This document shows, one piece after another, positions 1-12,300 of a stretch of DNA of 64,000 nucleotides (the stretch's first letter is position 1; every line of letters begins with the position of its first letter). Made by a program: the position numbers and the translations under genes. Below the pieces are notes generated by a model. It saw only the letters and a program-made list of their open reading frames with translations. It searched no databases and was not told the DNA's origin. The stretch spans positions 16,775,764-16,839,763 of the forward strand of contig NC_088306.1 in the NCBI RefSeq assembly GCF_032854445.1. The letters are read 5' to 3'. This DNA is from Liolophura sinensis (lineage: Eukaryota > Mollusca > Polyplacophora > Chitonida > Chitonidae).

Positions 1-654
1 TGTTTTTTTTTTTTGTTGTTTTTTTTTTTTTAACTTTATATAACACACATGACCCTCATCTCGGATAACTTGTGATAACCGCTCATGAGATCAGACAGTT
101 TCGCAGCTAGTTTAAATTTACACGCTAAGCTGACAAACCAGTTGACTCATAGCCTATCAATAGTGTGAGCTAGTTTCGAACATGCGACCTTTTTGGTCAG
201 GGTTATCGTGGCTATTACAACCTCAGGGTTTGTTACAGCCTCATGACGTGTACTTTTCAGGTATAATCTAGTGAAGTTCGTGGCATGCATATTGTTGTGT
301 AAATGACTTCTCCCCACTGATAATGACCGCTCCCTGACACCGGGATGTCAAAGGTCACTCGTGAACTAAGCCATCCCGGCACAAAGTACATGTTGCAAAC
401 TAAAAGGAACTCGGTTGTTGAATTATTGCCGGACACAACACATTGTTTGTCCCACCCATTCTTCACGGCCATTGGTTACTTGAATTATTCTGGAGTACGG
501 CATTAAACGTCACATAAATGAATACACGATGCTGTGATACATTGGACTGGTCAAAATATCGGCCTAGTTCACGGGAGACAAGCTATGGTTTACTCCCAAA
601 TTCTGACATTCTGACTATCATGGACACTAGTAAGCGTGCTGCCCTCTTACCTGA

Positions 655-745
655 CGTCCAGCACAAAAAGGGTGAGGAAGGGTGGGTGTAGTCTTCGGCA
701 TGGCCTTACACTGAGGCAGCACTGTAATTACCGGTCGGCTTTCGA
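655..745 (+). repeat. Fragment of the second SINE family
   Basis: The segment 'gtcttcggcatg...actgaggcagcactgtaa' matches the middle of the repeat also seen at about 50910-50970 and 59640-59700 ('tcttcg..at....cttca.tg.ggcagcact'). It is short and diverged. Confidence 0.5.
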
Positions 746-1463
746 ACAGATCAATTATAAGAAGACACATTCCTTTTCGTGAGAGATACATTCACAGGAA
801 GGCTGGATTTCAAACAAAAGATTTTCATGGTCTCTCCTTTCAAAATGTACACAGGACTATGAAAGATTTTGTTAGAGATTAAACATGGCCGTGAGCACAA
901 CTCGTATATAGTCTAACCAAACGTCAAACCCAAAGCAAAACAACGACATACATGAGGCTGTGAAGAAAGAATAATCACAAAACAAACATGATTAACTTTG
1001 ATTCAGTTTTATTCCTGAAGAGTATAAAATATATCTGTGACATATCTTTGTACATTGACAATAATAAACAATTTTAGTTGCAATACAAATCGGACTCTTG
1101 GTAAGCTCATAAGTTTCAGTTTATACGTTCATCAATTTGTGAACATTTGGCCGTAGAAACGTGTAAGGCTTAGTCAATGTAGTGGTTCGACCACCTCGTT
1201 ATGCCATATATGATAGTACATAGGTTAGACAGTAGAGCTCTTTAGTCAGTTAGAAGTTGAACTTTGTAACTTCAAACCAGAATTAGTTTATCCATTCTAG
1301 TTTAGTAACTTCTAACTAAATGTCTCTAATAGTCTCAAACACTATTACTTTAGATACGTTGGCCTTATGATGATAATCCCAATAAGGAATGAAAATAGCA
1401 TGATTCCACACCCAACTTTGTATCTATATATCAAAGGCGAATAGTCAAAAAGTTGGAAGGTCT

Positions 1464-1506
1464 GATAATACTAATAATAATATAATAATAATAATAATAA
1501 TAATAA
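1464..1506. repeat. AAT/ATA microsatellite
   Basis: Interrupted run of aataat/taataa triplets, about 14 units. Confidence 0.9.
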
Positions 1507-2649
1507 CTGACAGGCAACAAGCACTATTTGAACATGCGAATACTATATACAAGAATATGTACACTGTGGGCTTCGAACCTGCATTCAGACAAATATAACA
1601 CGAAATCATTCATGCCAGAATTTATGTACAGTTAATATATGGACAACACTTATATGAGTTAATATGAATAAAATACATAATATATTAATAAATTTCGGGC
1701 CAAATACTTACGAAAACTGAAGCGATGATTTTATATAGTATCACATAGCACCATTAGGCATCCAAAATGTACATCACCTCTGCTTACCTACATCATGACT
1801 GAAACTGGTGTACCTTCTTTTTTCATAAGCTATACATTAGATTATTAACACGTTTTTGTCATAGGTTTAGTAATGGGAAGAAATGAGAAAATGCGTAGTC
1901 CGATACTGTATGATGAGGAAATATACAATAATGATTCAGTTGCTTCCCTTTGTTGACCTTGCCTTCACTGAGCCTCGCTTTGATCTCTACCCTACAGATT
2001 TACCTGCCAAGTCTACAAGAACTTTTAATCCTCTCATTAGCATACACGTCTAATTTAGCCGCCGGGTTACCTATATATTCCTTACTGCACAGAAATGACA
2101 GGTTTGTCCAAGATGAAATTGTCTGAGCTATGACCTGGGTAAGTTTCATCTCACAAGGTGTGTTTCTTAACCCGTTCAGCTGACCAGATAAATTTTACAG
2201 AACCTTCCCTTCCATGATAACCCTGTCTTAATACAACATAAATTCAAAGATTTAATTAATAAACTAAGTACATATGAGCAGGAATTATGTATAATAGGCG
2301 ATATTGTTGAGATGAACAATGATAATGATACCAATTAACAAGGTAATCCGTTTACCATATTGGTGATTTCTGTTCCTCTCTGGCAAAGACTCTATTTCAT
2401 TTCATTTCTTTTACTTCATCGTCTTTAAGGTATAGAAAATATGAATGAAGAAAAACGTCAATGAATGAAAACAGATATTCACCTAGAAGCTTAGAAAATT
2501 TAAAAATATACTTTTCGGTCAGACTGCACGTCACTAGGAAAATGAGCAACAGGAAGTACCCTATAGATCTTTCCGAATTGTTAATCAAGAACACACAGTT
2601 GTCCACTATCCAGTCGGTAAACATTGGTTACAAATGTTCAATCTTTCTG

Positions 2650-2665
2650 TGACGTCATGACGTCA
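2650..2665. promoter_or_regulatory. Two abutting CRE octamers (TGACGTCA x2)
   Basis: Two perfect palindromic cAMP-response elements lie head to tail with no spacer. Established knowledge: TGACGTCA binds CREB/ATF bZIP dimers. Here they lie about 600 bases past the cadherin stop codon, so either they are fortuitous or they serve an unseen promoter. Inverted CCAAT-like 'gattggct' at 3056..3063 is nearby. Confidence 0.4.
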
Positions 2666-3254
2666 CAACTGCTTTCATCGGGAATAGAATGAAAAGTAAC
2701 GTTGTCACGAGAAGGGTTGGTGGGACATCAGATGCGTTGGATTCGTCCTTTTGTGTGGGAAGACATGAATAATGTGGAAGTCCAGGGATAAAAATGCGAG
2801 TCACAGAATGTTATAGCTAATCTCAATGTATGAATAAACAACGCTCGGACGAATCTACTTTTCGCTCTTTCCGTTTGAGACAGACGCCGATAAAGATGCA
2901 CCAGAAATGATACATTAATTGACTCCCGCAAGCTCTTGGAATGACGCACGTCATAACCGCTGAATATATAATATGGTTGAATATCTTCTTGCATTGTTTC
3001 CGGTCCCAATTGCTATGAAGCACAGAAGTCCCACACTGAACACTTGGCCGCGTGCTGATTGGCTACAGGAAATGTCAGCCAAGTCGCGTGATACATCATA
3101 CAAACGAATCCAATTATTGTTCATAATTCGTTGGCTGTAGGCTTTACGGCCTAGAATATCACAACCGCGAGAGTTTGGCCTCTAGAAGTTTTATCACAAC
3201 AGTAATGAGATGTCCTTAGAGTGAACAGCAACCAATGCTTAGGTAGGCATCTCC

Positions 3255-3320
3255 TCAAAAGTAGACCGTTATCTCTGGCTTTTCTTCCGCGGGCTTCGTG
3301 TCATTACCAGACACTTCTTC
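3255..3320 (-). CDS. Cadherin coding exon 17: C-terminus and stop
   Basis: Twenty-one codons and a TGA, phase 0. The acidic/basic stretch EEVSGNDTKPAEEK ends in PEITVYF-stop. The last residues (V at -2, F at 0) fit a class II PDZ-binding C-terminus, which would allow anchoring to a PDZ scaffold (inference). The acceptor is gaattacag at 3321. The frame agreement with exon 16 and the immediate stop support it as the last coding exon. Confidence 0.85.
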   Translation of the reverse strand, partial: EEVSGNDTKPAEEKPEITVYF

Positions 3321-6300
3321 CTGTAATTCAACAACAACAGCAACACCGATGTCTTAATTAACGTGTGCTAAACACTTATCTGAGCTGATATGAAGTATAT
3401 AGTATTTAAAACTATTTAAAATGTCTAATACTAAAACTTAGTTATTATGTCCTAACTTTATTTTCTTAATTTTTGTTCACACAAATCGTAACTAAAGACA
3501 GAAGGAAACTCTTTTCATGCATAGTTGAAGCAAACTTGCAATTCGATATGATTTTTAAATTTTCTTTGATACTATTTTCAATCAATTTCCTAACTGTTTC
3601 GTTCGTTACTCTCTCTGTTTAGCTCAACATGCGTTTCGGTTCGTCTGCATTTCCAGAATGGACATATTAAATCCCATTTCTATATGTGACTAAAAATACT
3701 GTAGACATGCTACTTACAGTGCTGTTCAAGTTGTTCCAGGAAAAGGGTTTGCCGTTCCCCTTGTCGTGCTCTACCAGGTCGGGTTTAACCAGCTGTTTCT
3801 TACTGCCCGGGGTGCTGTCGCTGCTTAGACTCTCACAACTACTTCCGGTGTGATGGAACGTCTTCATGTCGCCCGTGCCGTAAAGGTCGTTTTCAGTGTA
3901 ATCAATGTAACCATCTTTGTAAGGTGTCATCGAGGTCTGTATACGGATGTCACCCATGTCCCGTCCCATTTCCGACATGTCACTTCCACTGTAGCCGTGG
4001 TTAATAGAAGTGATAGGGTTGTGTTGTACTGTAGTGGCGCCATCTTCCGTTTCGCCATGGTCCGCGTCGAAGTTAAGGTCAAGTGTACTTGGGAACATTC
4101 CGTTGGAGGGCTTCGTGGATCTGTATGCAAGTCCTTCCGGGTCAAGATGACTAGGTGGTTTAACTTTTTCCAGGTTTTCGTCCTTAAAGGCATGTCTGAA
4201 AAATAGCCCAAAACACTAATGATAAAGTCTGAACAAAACTAGTAACGACCTTTGAAAAAAAAGTTCATGTAGAAGATTTTTGTGATTTGTGTGTATTTCT
4301 GTGTTGTTCTAAGAATGATTTTCTCATTGGAAAATATTAAAAACACTGTGAGGGTTATGCAATCCCTTATTTATGAGGTGGAGGCTAATGCTGTTTGCTT
4401 AAAGATGTTTAAAACATATGAATTGCCCTTGAATGCAGATGACTCTCTTTGCTGATTGTTGTTGTTACAAAGATCTGACTCGACCTTACAAGGCATCACC
4501 AGAAACCAAATACAAACACAAAAAAGTTATAATAACAATTTTCCTGTTCAAAAAATGTGTGAAGCATTTGAGAGAAAGGTGAAATGTGATCATGAACTGA
4601 GAGAACATTGGTGTGACACGTGTACATTGAAACAAACGACATTGCAATCTGCAGCAGATCAATAGAAAAAAAAACATAACGTGATATACAACACCACAGA
4701 ATAAAAACTGTTTCTAATAAAAATTTAACAATAAAGTGAAATAATAAATGAGCCAGAACCCAGCGAATATAGATGGCTGTACGTGTATTATCACTGCAGT
4801 GGAATAAAGTTATTCCAATGTAAAAATCTATGTTATTAGCGCTTAGTGATTATGTAAAATGGCACAAATAATTCTTTGGCACAGAGAATATTATTGCTAT
4901 TTTCCAGTATTATTACTTGTTATTTATCCTTTGAGAACATGGCGACTTTAACCTGGAACAGAAAAGATTTAACCTATTCCCAATTATACACAAGAAAGCC
5001 CAACTCCTTGGTATTAGTTCAGAGATATTCTTTGATTCAAGTTTCAAACGGAACGGGGCTTCTTTATATATTGTAGTCTGTTATACTGCCCCATCCACAA
5101 TTTGAACCAAATGTTAATAGGCATGTGCGTCTATTAAGACCAGCTTTTGTTGGTATTAGTCCGTTAGATTTGCATGTGAATTCTAATCTATGGTAGTAAA
5201 TGGTAAATTCTAAAATACAAATGTTAACATTTCCACTAACCAACAGTACCACATTGGAGGGGAAGACGTCAGAAATAAGCCAGAGATAACCGTCCCTACA
5301 TCACAGATATATAGGGAATACATTTTGATACAGATTTTTTAAAAAGAAGACAGTCAGCTCTAAGAGCATAAACCCTCATCCATACCATTCCTCTCTTTCA
5401 CTTTTTCAAAAACTCCTGCAGCAAGCCACCATTTTCTTGGGGCTTTTTGATCGTCATCATCCAGTTGACACAAATTATCCCCCATTTATATATTCATACT
5501 TCTGTTTAGGAAGATTACTACTGCAGAAATTTTCTTTCAACTTTTACGACTGAGTAATTCTAGACCAGTGACTAACTAAAAAAATTGCAATTAACATCAG
5601 TGCACTTTTTATTACCTAATTCTGATTAAACTATGGTGCTAGAGGGAGTGTAAGTTGTTTCCTCCGATGTTTATATATTACGGACTTGCATTTATATGAA
5701 CTATACAGAACTATTATAAATGCATCGGTAGACATAGGAAACAAACTAAACATTGATATTAACACAGCATGCGGTTTAGCGAATAAAGCTTCACCATTAG
5801 TTAATGCGGTAGATGATCATGCTTTAATTCATGGTGAAATAATATGGTGAGTTCAAGTCTAGCTCGAACTGACTTCCTCTCCGTCCGTGCGTGGGAATGT
5901 CTGTCAGCAGCCTGCGGATGATGGTGGTTTTCGAACCCGGTTTCCTCCCATCATAATGCTGGTCGCCGTCGCATAAGTGATGTATTCTTGAGTACGGCGT
6001 AAAACACCAAGCAAATAAATAAATATATAAATGTGGCCATAGGATATTAAGGAAGTAGGATAAGAGCAATCAAAGTATTATTCAGTAACATATTGCTGTA
6101 CATCATTAACATATAGGTATCATAATCAGCTGGTAAAGAAAGAAAAGGGTTATCCTGTCTTTTCACCCTGGAGCATGCTACGGCGATATGACCATTGTTC
6201 ATGCAACGAAAACAGCCTCACCTGCTTTCACTTGCGTTTTCGGTTTGAATATCGGCTGACCCTTGTGCCATTTTGCTGCACAAAAGTCATAAATAATTTT

Positions 6301-9300
6301 ATAAGATTAGTGCTGGACTCAATAAAGCAAGGAGTGAACAAAATGAAATTATTTCCGACAATAACTATATGGCTTGCGTCGTATGTAAATAATAAATAAT
6401 GATGCAATGATTTTCAGATCATTGTATTTTAAGTGGAATGTAAACAGAACTTCATATAAACGTAGGAAGTGTAAGAAGCACATTTTGGTTATGTATGTAG
6501 TACATTCTTTTAAAGTGCTAAGATCCAGGTGAATAGCATTAATTTGTTGAACAAAATCTCCCTCATGGGTATTTCACCGTGAAAGTGTACGAAAGTGTTC
6601 AGCCGTTCAGCTGTACACCATAAGACATGAAAACGGCTACAATCCATGTGTTTATAAAGAACACAATATCAAAGATGCATACATTGACTAAAAACCATAT
6701 CCCCCATAAAGAAAACGCGTTTTCACATTAGTAATGAAGATGTCAATCAGTTCACGTAAAATAAATAGCCCGTTCCTTCACCATACATATTTATTAACTA
6801 TCACAGCTGTTATCGCCACAACCTCTTCCAGTGTACGTGAGCCATTGTATCATCTATCTAAACCAAAAAGTGCCCTTGAAATGTGTATGTAGCATTAGTG
6901 TGTCGTGTGAATAGTGATCAGGTAGCAGGAAATCCGTGACCTAATCTAATTCATTTGTGTGTCCGGCAATATCGAGCAATAATAGCGAGAAGCCTGCCAT
7001 CTGAGATACGACCATGTTAAGATTCAATATGAAAACCGGAATTACGAAGGGTCCGTGATTTTGGTTAGCACTTCGTAAAACACCTTTCCATAAATGGGCT
7101 GAAGTGCCTCTCTATCATGATTTTCATGCCTGTGTGCGTTAGTAGGACTAAAAACCGTTGTTTTGCTCATGAAACCATAATATAAGACCATAAAACCAAT
7201 GCTCATCACCATGAAACCAATGCTCATCACCACGAAACCAATGCTCATCACCATGAACCCATGTTCCTCACCATGAAACCAATTCTCTTTATCAAAAAAC
7301 CAATGATGATTTCCAGTACCTTTGTCCCATAAACCAATGACCTTACAATAAAACCATTGCTCTTGGCCATAAAACCAATGGCACTGCCATAAAACCAGTG
7401 ACCTCTACCATAAACCAATGCTCTTAACCATAAATCCGATACTCTTTACCATAAAACCAACGCTTGTCACATCCAAGTGAATTTTGTTTTCTTTCCTTTC
7501 CCTCCCTCCCGACCACCATACATTCCAAACAATTGAAAAGTGACACGTGTCGAGATTACCAGGAAACCGTGTTAAACACATCAGACAAAACAACACCTAA
7601 ACAGACTGTTACACTTTCTCACCTATCAGTGTTCTCATTTTGTCGTCTGGCGTTGGCTTGTTTCTTTCGGCTGCGTGGAATTTACAAATATTTGTTTACA
7701 AATCTCGTGTGATTATTGTAAAGCAAGGTTTGACCCTTGAACCAATTCACAGGTCTATACCAGTGCATGTAAGCTTCAAAGAAGCTCTATATCTAACCGG
7801 CGATGTAGCATTATTGGTGAGTAATATTAAATAAGCAGACACAAAAGAAAAACGAAAAACTTTCCCATGACAAATGAATAAATTGACGGTCCTCAGACAG
7901 ACTTTCTACATGTATTAAGTGCTTGGTGGGTCTATAAAGGCGACTGTTCCTAAAGACGGGTGCGGAAGTATCAAATATATCAGCTTAAGTTAACACAGTG
8001 CATCGGGGGTTACAAGTAAAGCTATACAGCTTTCTCCAAAAGCTTCGAAAACAGACTGAACCCAAAGGCAAATGTAAATTAAAATTTGTACAAAAATTTC
8101 ATGATTAATATCTCACTGCTGAAAACAACCCTTTAGTCAGTAAAACTGGAAATTTTGTTACTTTTATTTTTAAATTAAGAAACATGATTACATATAATGA
8201 TTTGTCAGAGTCTCGATCACAGGAATGACCAGTTTTCCTGAAATCGGATGAAAGCACCAGATACAACTCGCTACCATATACTGACCTTCTAACAAGCAGA
8301 ATAGCAAGAACGATGACGACAAAGAGCAAGACGGCAGCGACAACACCCAAGATGATGGGAACGACGTCATTCGGCTCCTCCTTCACGGCAGCATTTGTAG
8401 GGGCCTCTGTAGTGGTTATTGTTGCGGTTATGGGCGGGACCCCTGTCGGGGTTAAAGCCGGTAGATTCACAAGGACATGCGCAGTTGCTTGTCTCGGCGG
8501 AAGTCCATCGTCCTGGACTAAGATCACCACACGGTATTCGGAGTCTGGGAAGGCTTCTGGAGGTGACATCATAAAGACCTGTCCCTGGGCATTCACTGAA
8601 AATCTGTGGTAAAATTAACAGACAAATATAACTACATAATACAACTAAACAACAACAATTCTAAACTAATATAGACAAACTATTCTTGTATTAATTTTGA
8701 TATTTTTTTGTAACTAATCCCATTGTGCTTTCGAACAACTATATTACCTCCATGTTGAAAAAGACATTGATTCGTTACTAGAAAAGCAAGTAGCGGATTG
8801 CAGTGTTGTACTTACCTATTGTCCCCGACAACTGAATAAGACAGGACAGAGCCAACATCCTTGTCGGACGCCTAAAGAATAAACAAATAAATAAAGTCAA
8901 AACGAGATAACACACTTTAGCTGTACAAAAGCAAATTCAAACAACGTAAGGTATTGCTGTACCTATACTTTGCATTGGTCTTGTCTCTACGCTATCTTAG
9001 GCTGTAATTGGTTATACGTGTAGAACTTTTAAGGGCAAAAGCTTAGAAATTCATAAAGTAAACGTGTGTTTTTTCTGTTCGTTCTGTGTCTGCGGAATCG
9101 CCTATTTCTTTCCGGAAATCTAGCTTACACTTCACGTCGACGTGGCCAGTAGAATGACAGAGAAAACAAGAAATGGTTACACCAAGGTTACCTTCACGCT
9201 CCATAGTGGCTATAAGCGAGTTTTGATCGTACTCTATATACGTCGCTGTGGCAAACAGAATGGAAGAGAAAACAAGAAATATCACAGCAACTGATTATGC

Positions 9301-12300
9301 CGATACCAGAGTTTCCGTCACGGAAAACGTACCTCAATAGTGGCTATAAGGGAGTTCTGATCGTACTCTATATACGTCGCCGTGGCAAACAGAATGGAAG
9401 AGAAAACAAGAAATATCACAGCAACTGATTACGCCGATTCCAGAGTTTCCGTCAAGGAAAACGTACCTCAATAGTGGGCTATAAGGGAATTTGGATCCCG
9501 AGCAGCTCTGACGATCACCTCTGGGTTTTTGATCTCAGGGTTGTTGTCGTTCACGTTTTTCGACAGTAATTTTCACCATCACAGATGCCGTCTACAAGGT
9601 ACATGTTTACATATTAAAATCAAACTAATCACAGTATTCTGGTATTTATCTATAATCTCTAAAATCTAAAGCCGTGCAAATTCTAAAACTAAGCTGAAAG
9701 TGCCGCCAACATCATCGACTTTGGAATACTGTTAACTTTGTACGATTTTTTCTTTCCTTATATAGATGATTATATATGCCCTTGACAAAAAATATTACAG
9801 CTTTTGTTTGGTAGGTCAGTTGTCGAGTAGAAATTGTTAGAAATGTAAACGGTTAGAGATGAATAAATTGGAGATAACTTACATAGGTTCCATCCGTGAC
9901 GCTGACGTCGAGGCTGTATTGTCGGACTTTCTCGTAGTCTAAGCTTTTAACAAGTTGAATATCAGCCCTGGGAATAAAATCATCACCATGTGATATCCAA
10001 ATCCAAATCATTTCTAAGTCAAATCGAGATCTCTATTATTTCTAAGTGATATCGAGATTCACATCATTTCTAAGTGATATCGAGGTTCACATCATTTGTA
10101 AGTGATATCGAGACCTGCGCCATTTCTAAGTGATATCGAGAGTCACATTATTTATAAGTGATATCGAAATCCACATCATTTTTCAGGGATAACACAGGGC
10201 ACAGCATTTATAATTGTGTTTGCATGTATAATAAGAAGATGTCCTGGGTAGTACTTACGTTGGCGTAATCCGGAACATGCCATTTATATCATCTTTTAAC
10301 CAGTATCTCAGAGTGGAGCCCTAAGAAGCAAAGGGAAACTTAAAATCAGATTCTTTTTGGCTATCAGAAGAAATTATATTATATCTCGATTATTTTCAAT
10401 GCCACCCATTATTTAAACATAGTACCCTGCTGTTTAAAATCTGATAGCTTTTGTTTAATGCTAAACTCAATCTATGGCGGTTAGTTTTGCTGGTGGAGGA
10501 AACCAGAATGCCCAAGATAAACCACCGATATTTGGCAAGTTATTGACAGACTTGGAGATCATATTGGTGAATGACAAGTCGTCTTCAACGAACGGAACAC
10601 TTGAAGACGGAGCAGCCTTGTCCATAAAGTCCAAATTGCCAGAATAATAAAGAGCGAGTGTGACTAAAGATTTCCATACTCTCAGATTTATTTAACATAC
10701 AATTACATCAAAACAAGAGTTTCATGACTAACACCAGAGAGCAGAACAGTTCCTTAAGAAGCAAAAAGTAGGCGTGTACTGTACTTACAAAATCTGGATC
10801 CACAGCTTGAACACTCACAAGTGTATGATTCACTGGTGTAGTCTCTAAAACCGACACGTCGTAGTGAGACTTGAGAAAACTGGGCGGTCTGGTCTGTGCG
10901 CCAGTGTAAGTCACCACAAGGGTCATGGTCGCAATGGCCCGTCGTCTAGGGTTGTCCACTTGTGCGGCCTGTAGCCAAAAGAAAGTGTTTAGGTATTTTC
11001 TTTCAAAAGAAGACCTAAAAAAGAAAGACTGTTCATTCCCATCCCAACAAAAAACTGCGATAAAATTTTGAAAGCCAAGAAGATAAAGTTCTGCATTGGG
11101 ATATGGCACTGACGGACAATTCACTCTGAGTACCCATATTGTGGAAGCTCTTATTGCTAATCACTATCGCTGAAAGCGTCACATGATAATTGTCTGTCAC
11201 GTCAAAAAACCTTTTAGCTCTCAATTGTCAGTGTGGTTTCTTATAGAGGATAGACAGATATCGATGCAATAAATTGAATTTTGCAGTCAGTTTAAGTGTT
11301 AAACTGCTGCATTTTGAACCACACATTTATGAGCAGGGATCTGAGAACGGCTGCCCGTGTCACAATGCGTCCACAATGTTGGACAGGATACTGCAGCAGT
11401 AACTTATCAGGGTGAGCTGGCAAGAAAACTGCCTAGGGATAGTCATTGCTTGAAGAAAAATATTACGACTGCATTATTTTTCCTTAGAAAGGTCAAATTT
11501 ATTATGAAAATATCTCTTGCTGACCGACTATGCCACTACAAGAAACATCGGCACATTAAACACGGAGCAGGGCTGATACTCTTTGATCGGGTATCAGGCG
11601 TTTTTGTTTTTAAACGCTATATAACTGGGGACTCGTGCCCACTGCTTAATTCCATAGCTCACTTGAAGAAACCCTGGACAGAACTGCAATCTTTTCCTTT
11701 ACTAAATGTGACTGGGGTAGGGGTAGCTATGTTTTTATATTGTCTTGTACACTTCGTCAACAACAGAATGTCACAGAACTGCCTCTTTATATAATATACA
11801 ATGGACTATTCCGGTAACCTCTGTAAACAATAGCCTAAATAACAGTAAAGACAAAGAACAAAGAAGACGTGAATGGCCTCGCAACGTCTCTTCACTGCCT
11901 ATCCCCAGTAACCTGTGTCAGCAATAGCCTAAATAACAGTAAAGACAAAGAACAAAAAAGGCTTGTTTGGCCGTGCAACGTCTCTTCACTGCCTATCCCC
12001 AGTAACCTGTGTCAGCAATAGCCTAAATATCAGTAAAGACAAATAACAAAGAAGACGTGAATGGCCTCGCAACGTCTCTTCACTGCCTATCCCCACTAAC
12101 CTGTGTCAGCAATAGCCTAAATAACAGCAAAGACAAAGAACAAAGAAGACGTGAATGGCCTCGCAACGTCTCTTCACTGCCTATCCCCACTAACCTGTGT
12201 CAGCAATAGCCTAAATAACAACAAAGACAAAGAAGACGTGAATGGCCTCGCAACGTCTCTTCGCTGCCTATCCCCAGTAACCTGTATCAGCAATAGCCTA

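Larger units (their letters stand above)
1..3254. other. 3' UTR and downstream flank of the cadherin gene
   Basis: No convincing coding exon. AATAAA on the minus strand is at 1008..1013, and ATTAAA variants are at 2024..2029 and 2251..2256; any could end the cadherin transcript. The stretch also holds an AAT microsatellite, a SINE fragment and a tandem CRE pair, listed separately. Confidence 0.5.
4196..8285. other. Cadherin intron between transmembrane and cytoplasmic exons (4.1 kb)
   Basis: AT-rich, with no exon of the gene visible. It holds a SINE (5836..6025) and a 22-24 bp minisatellite (7168..7470). The open segment next to the donor (8105..8285) is only a read-through extension. Confidence 0.7.

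Noticed and set aside
3850-4211. Plus- and minus-strand open frames overlapping the cytoplasmic exon
   Set aside because: They are other frames of the cadherin exon, which is fixed by exact splice phase on both sides.
7042-7596. Minus-strand frames with repeated 'MSIGFMV'
   Set aside because: They arise from the 22-24 bp minisatellite; there is no start context, splice plan or conservation.
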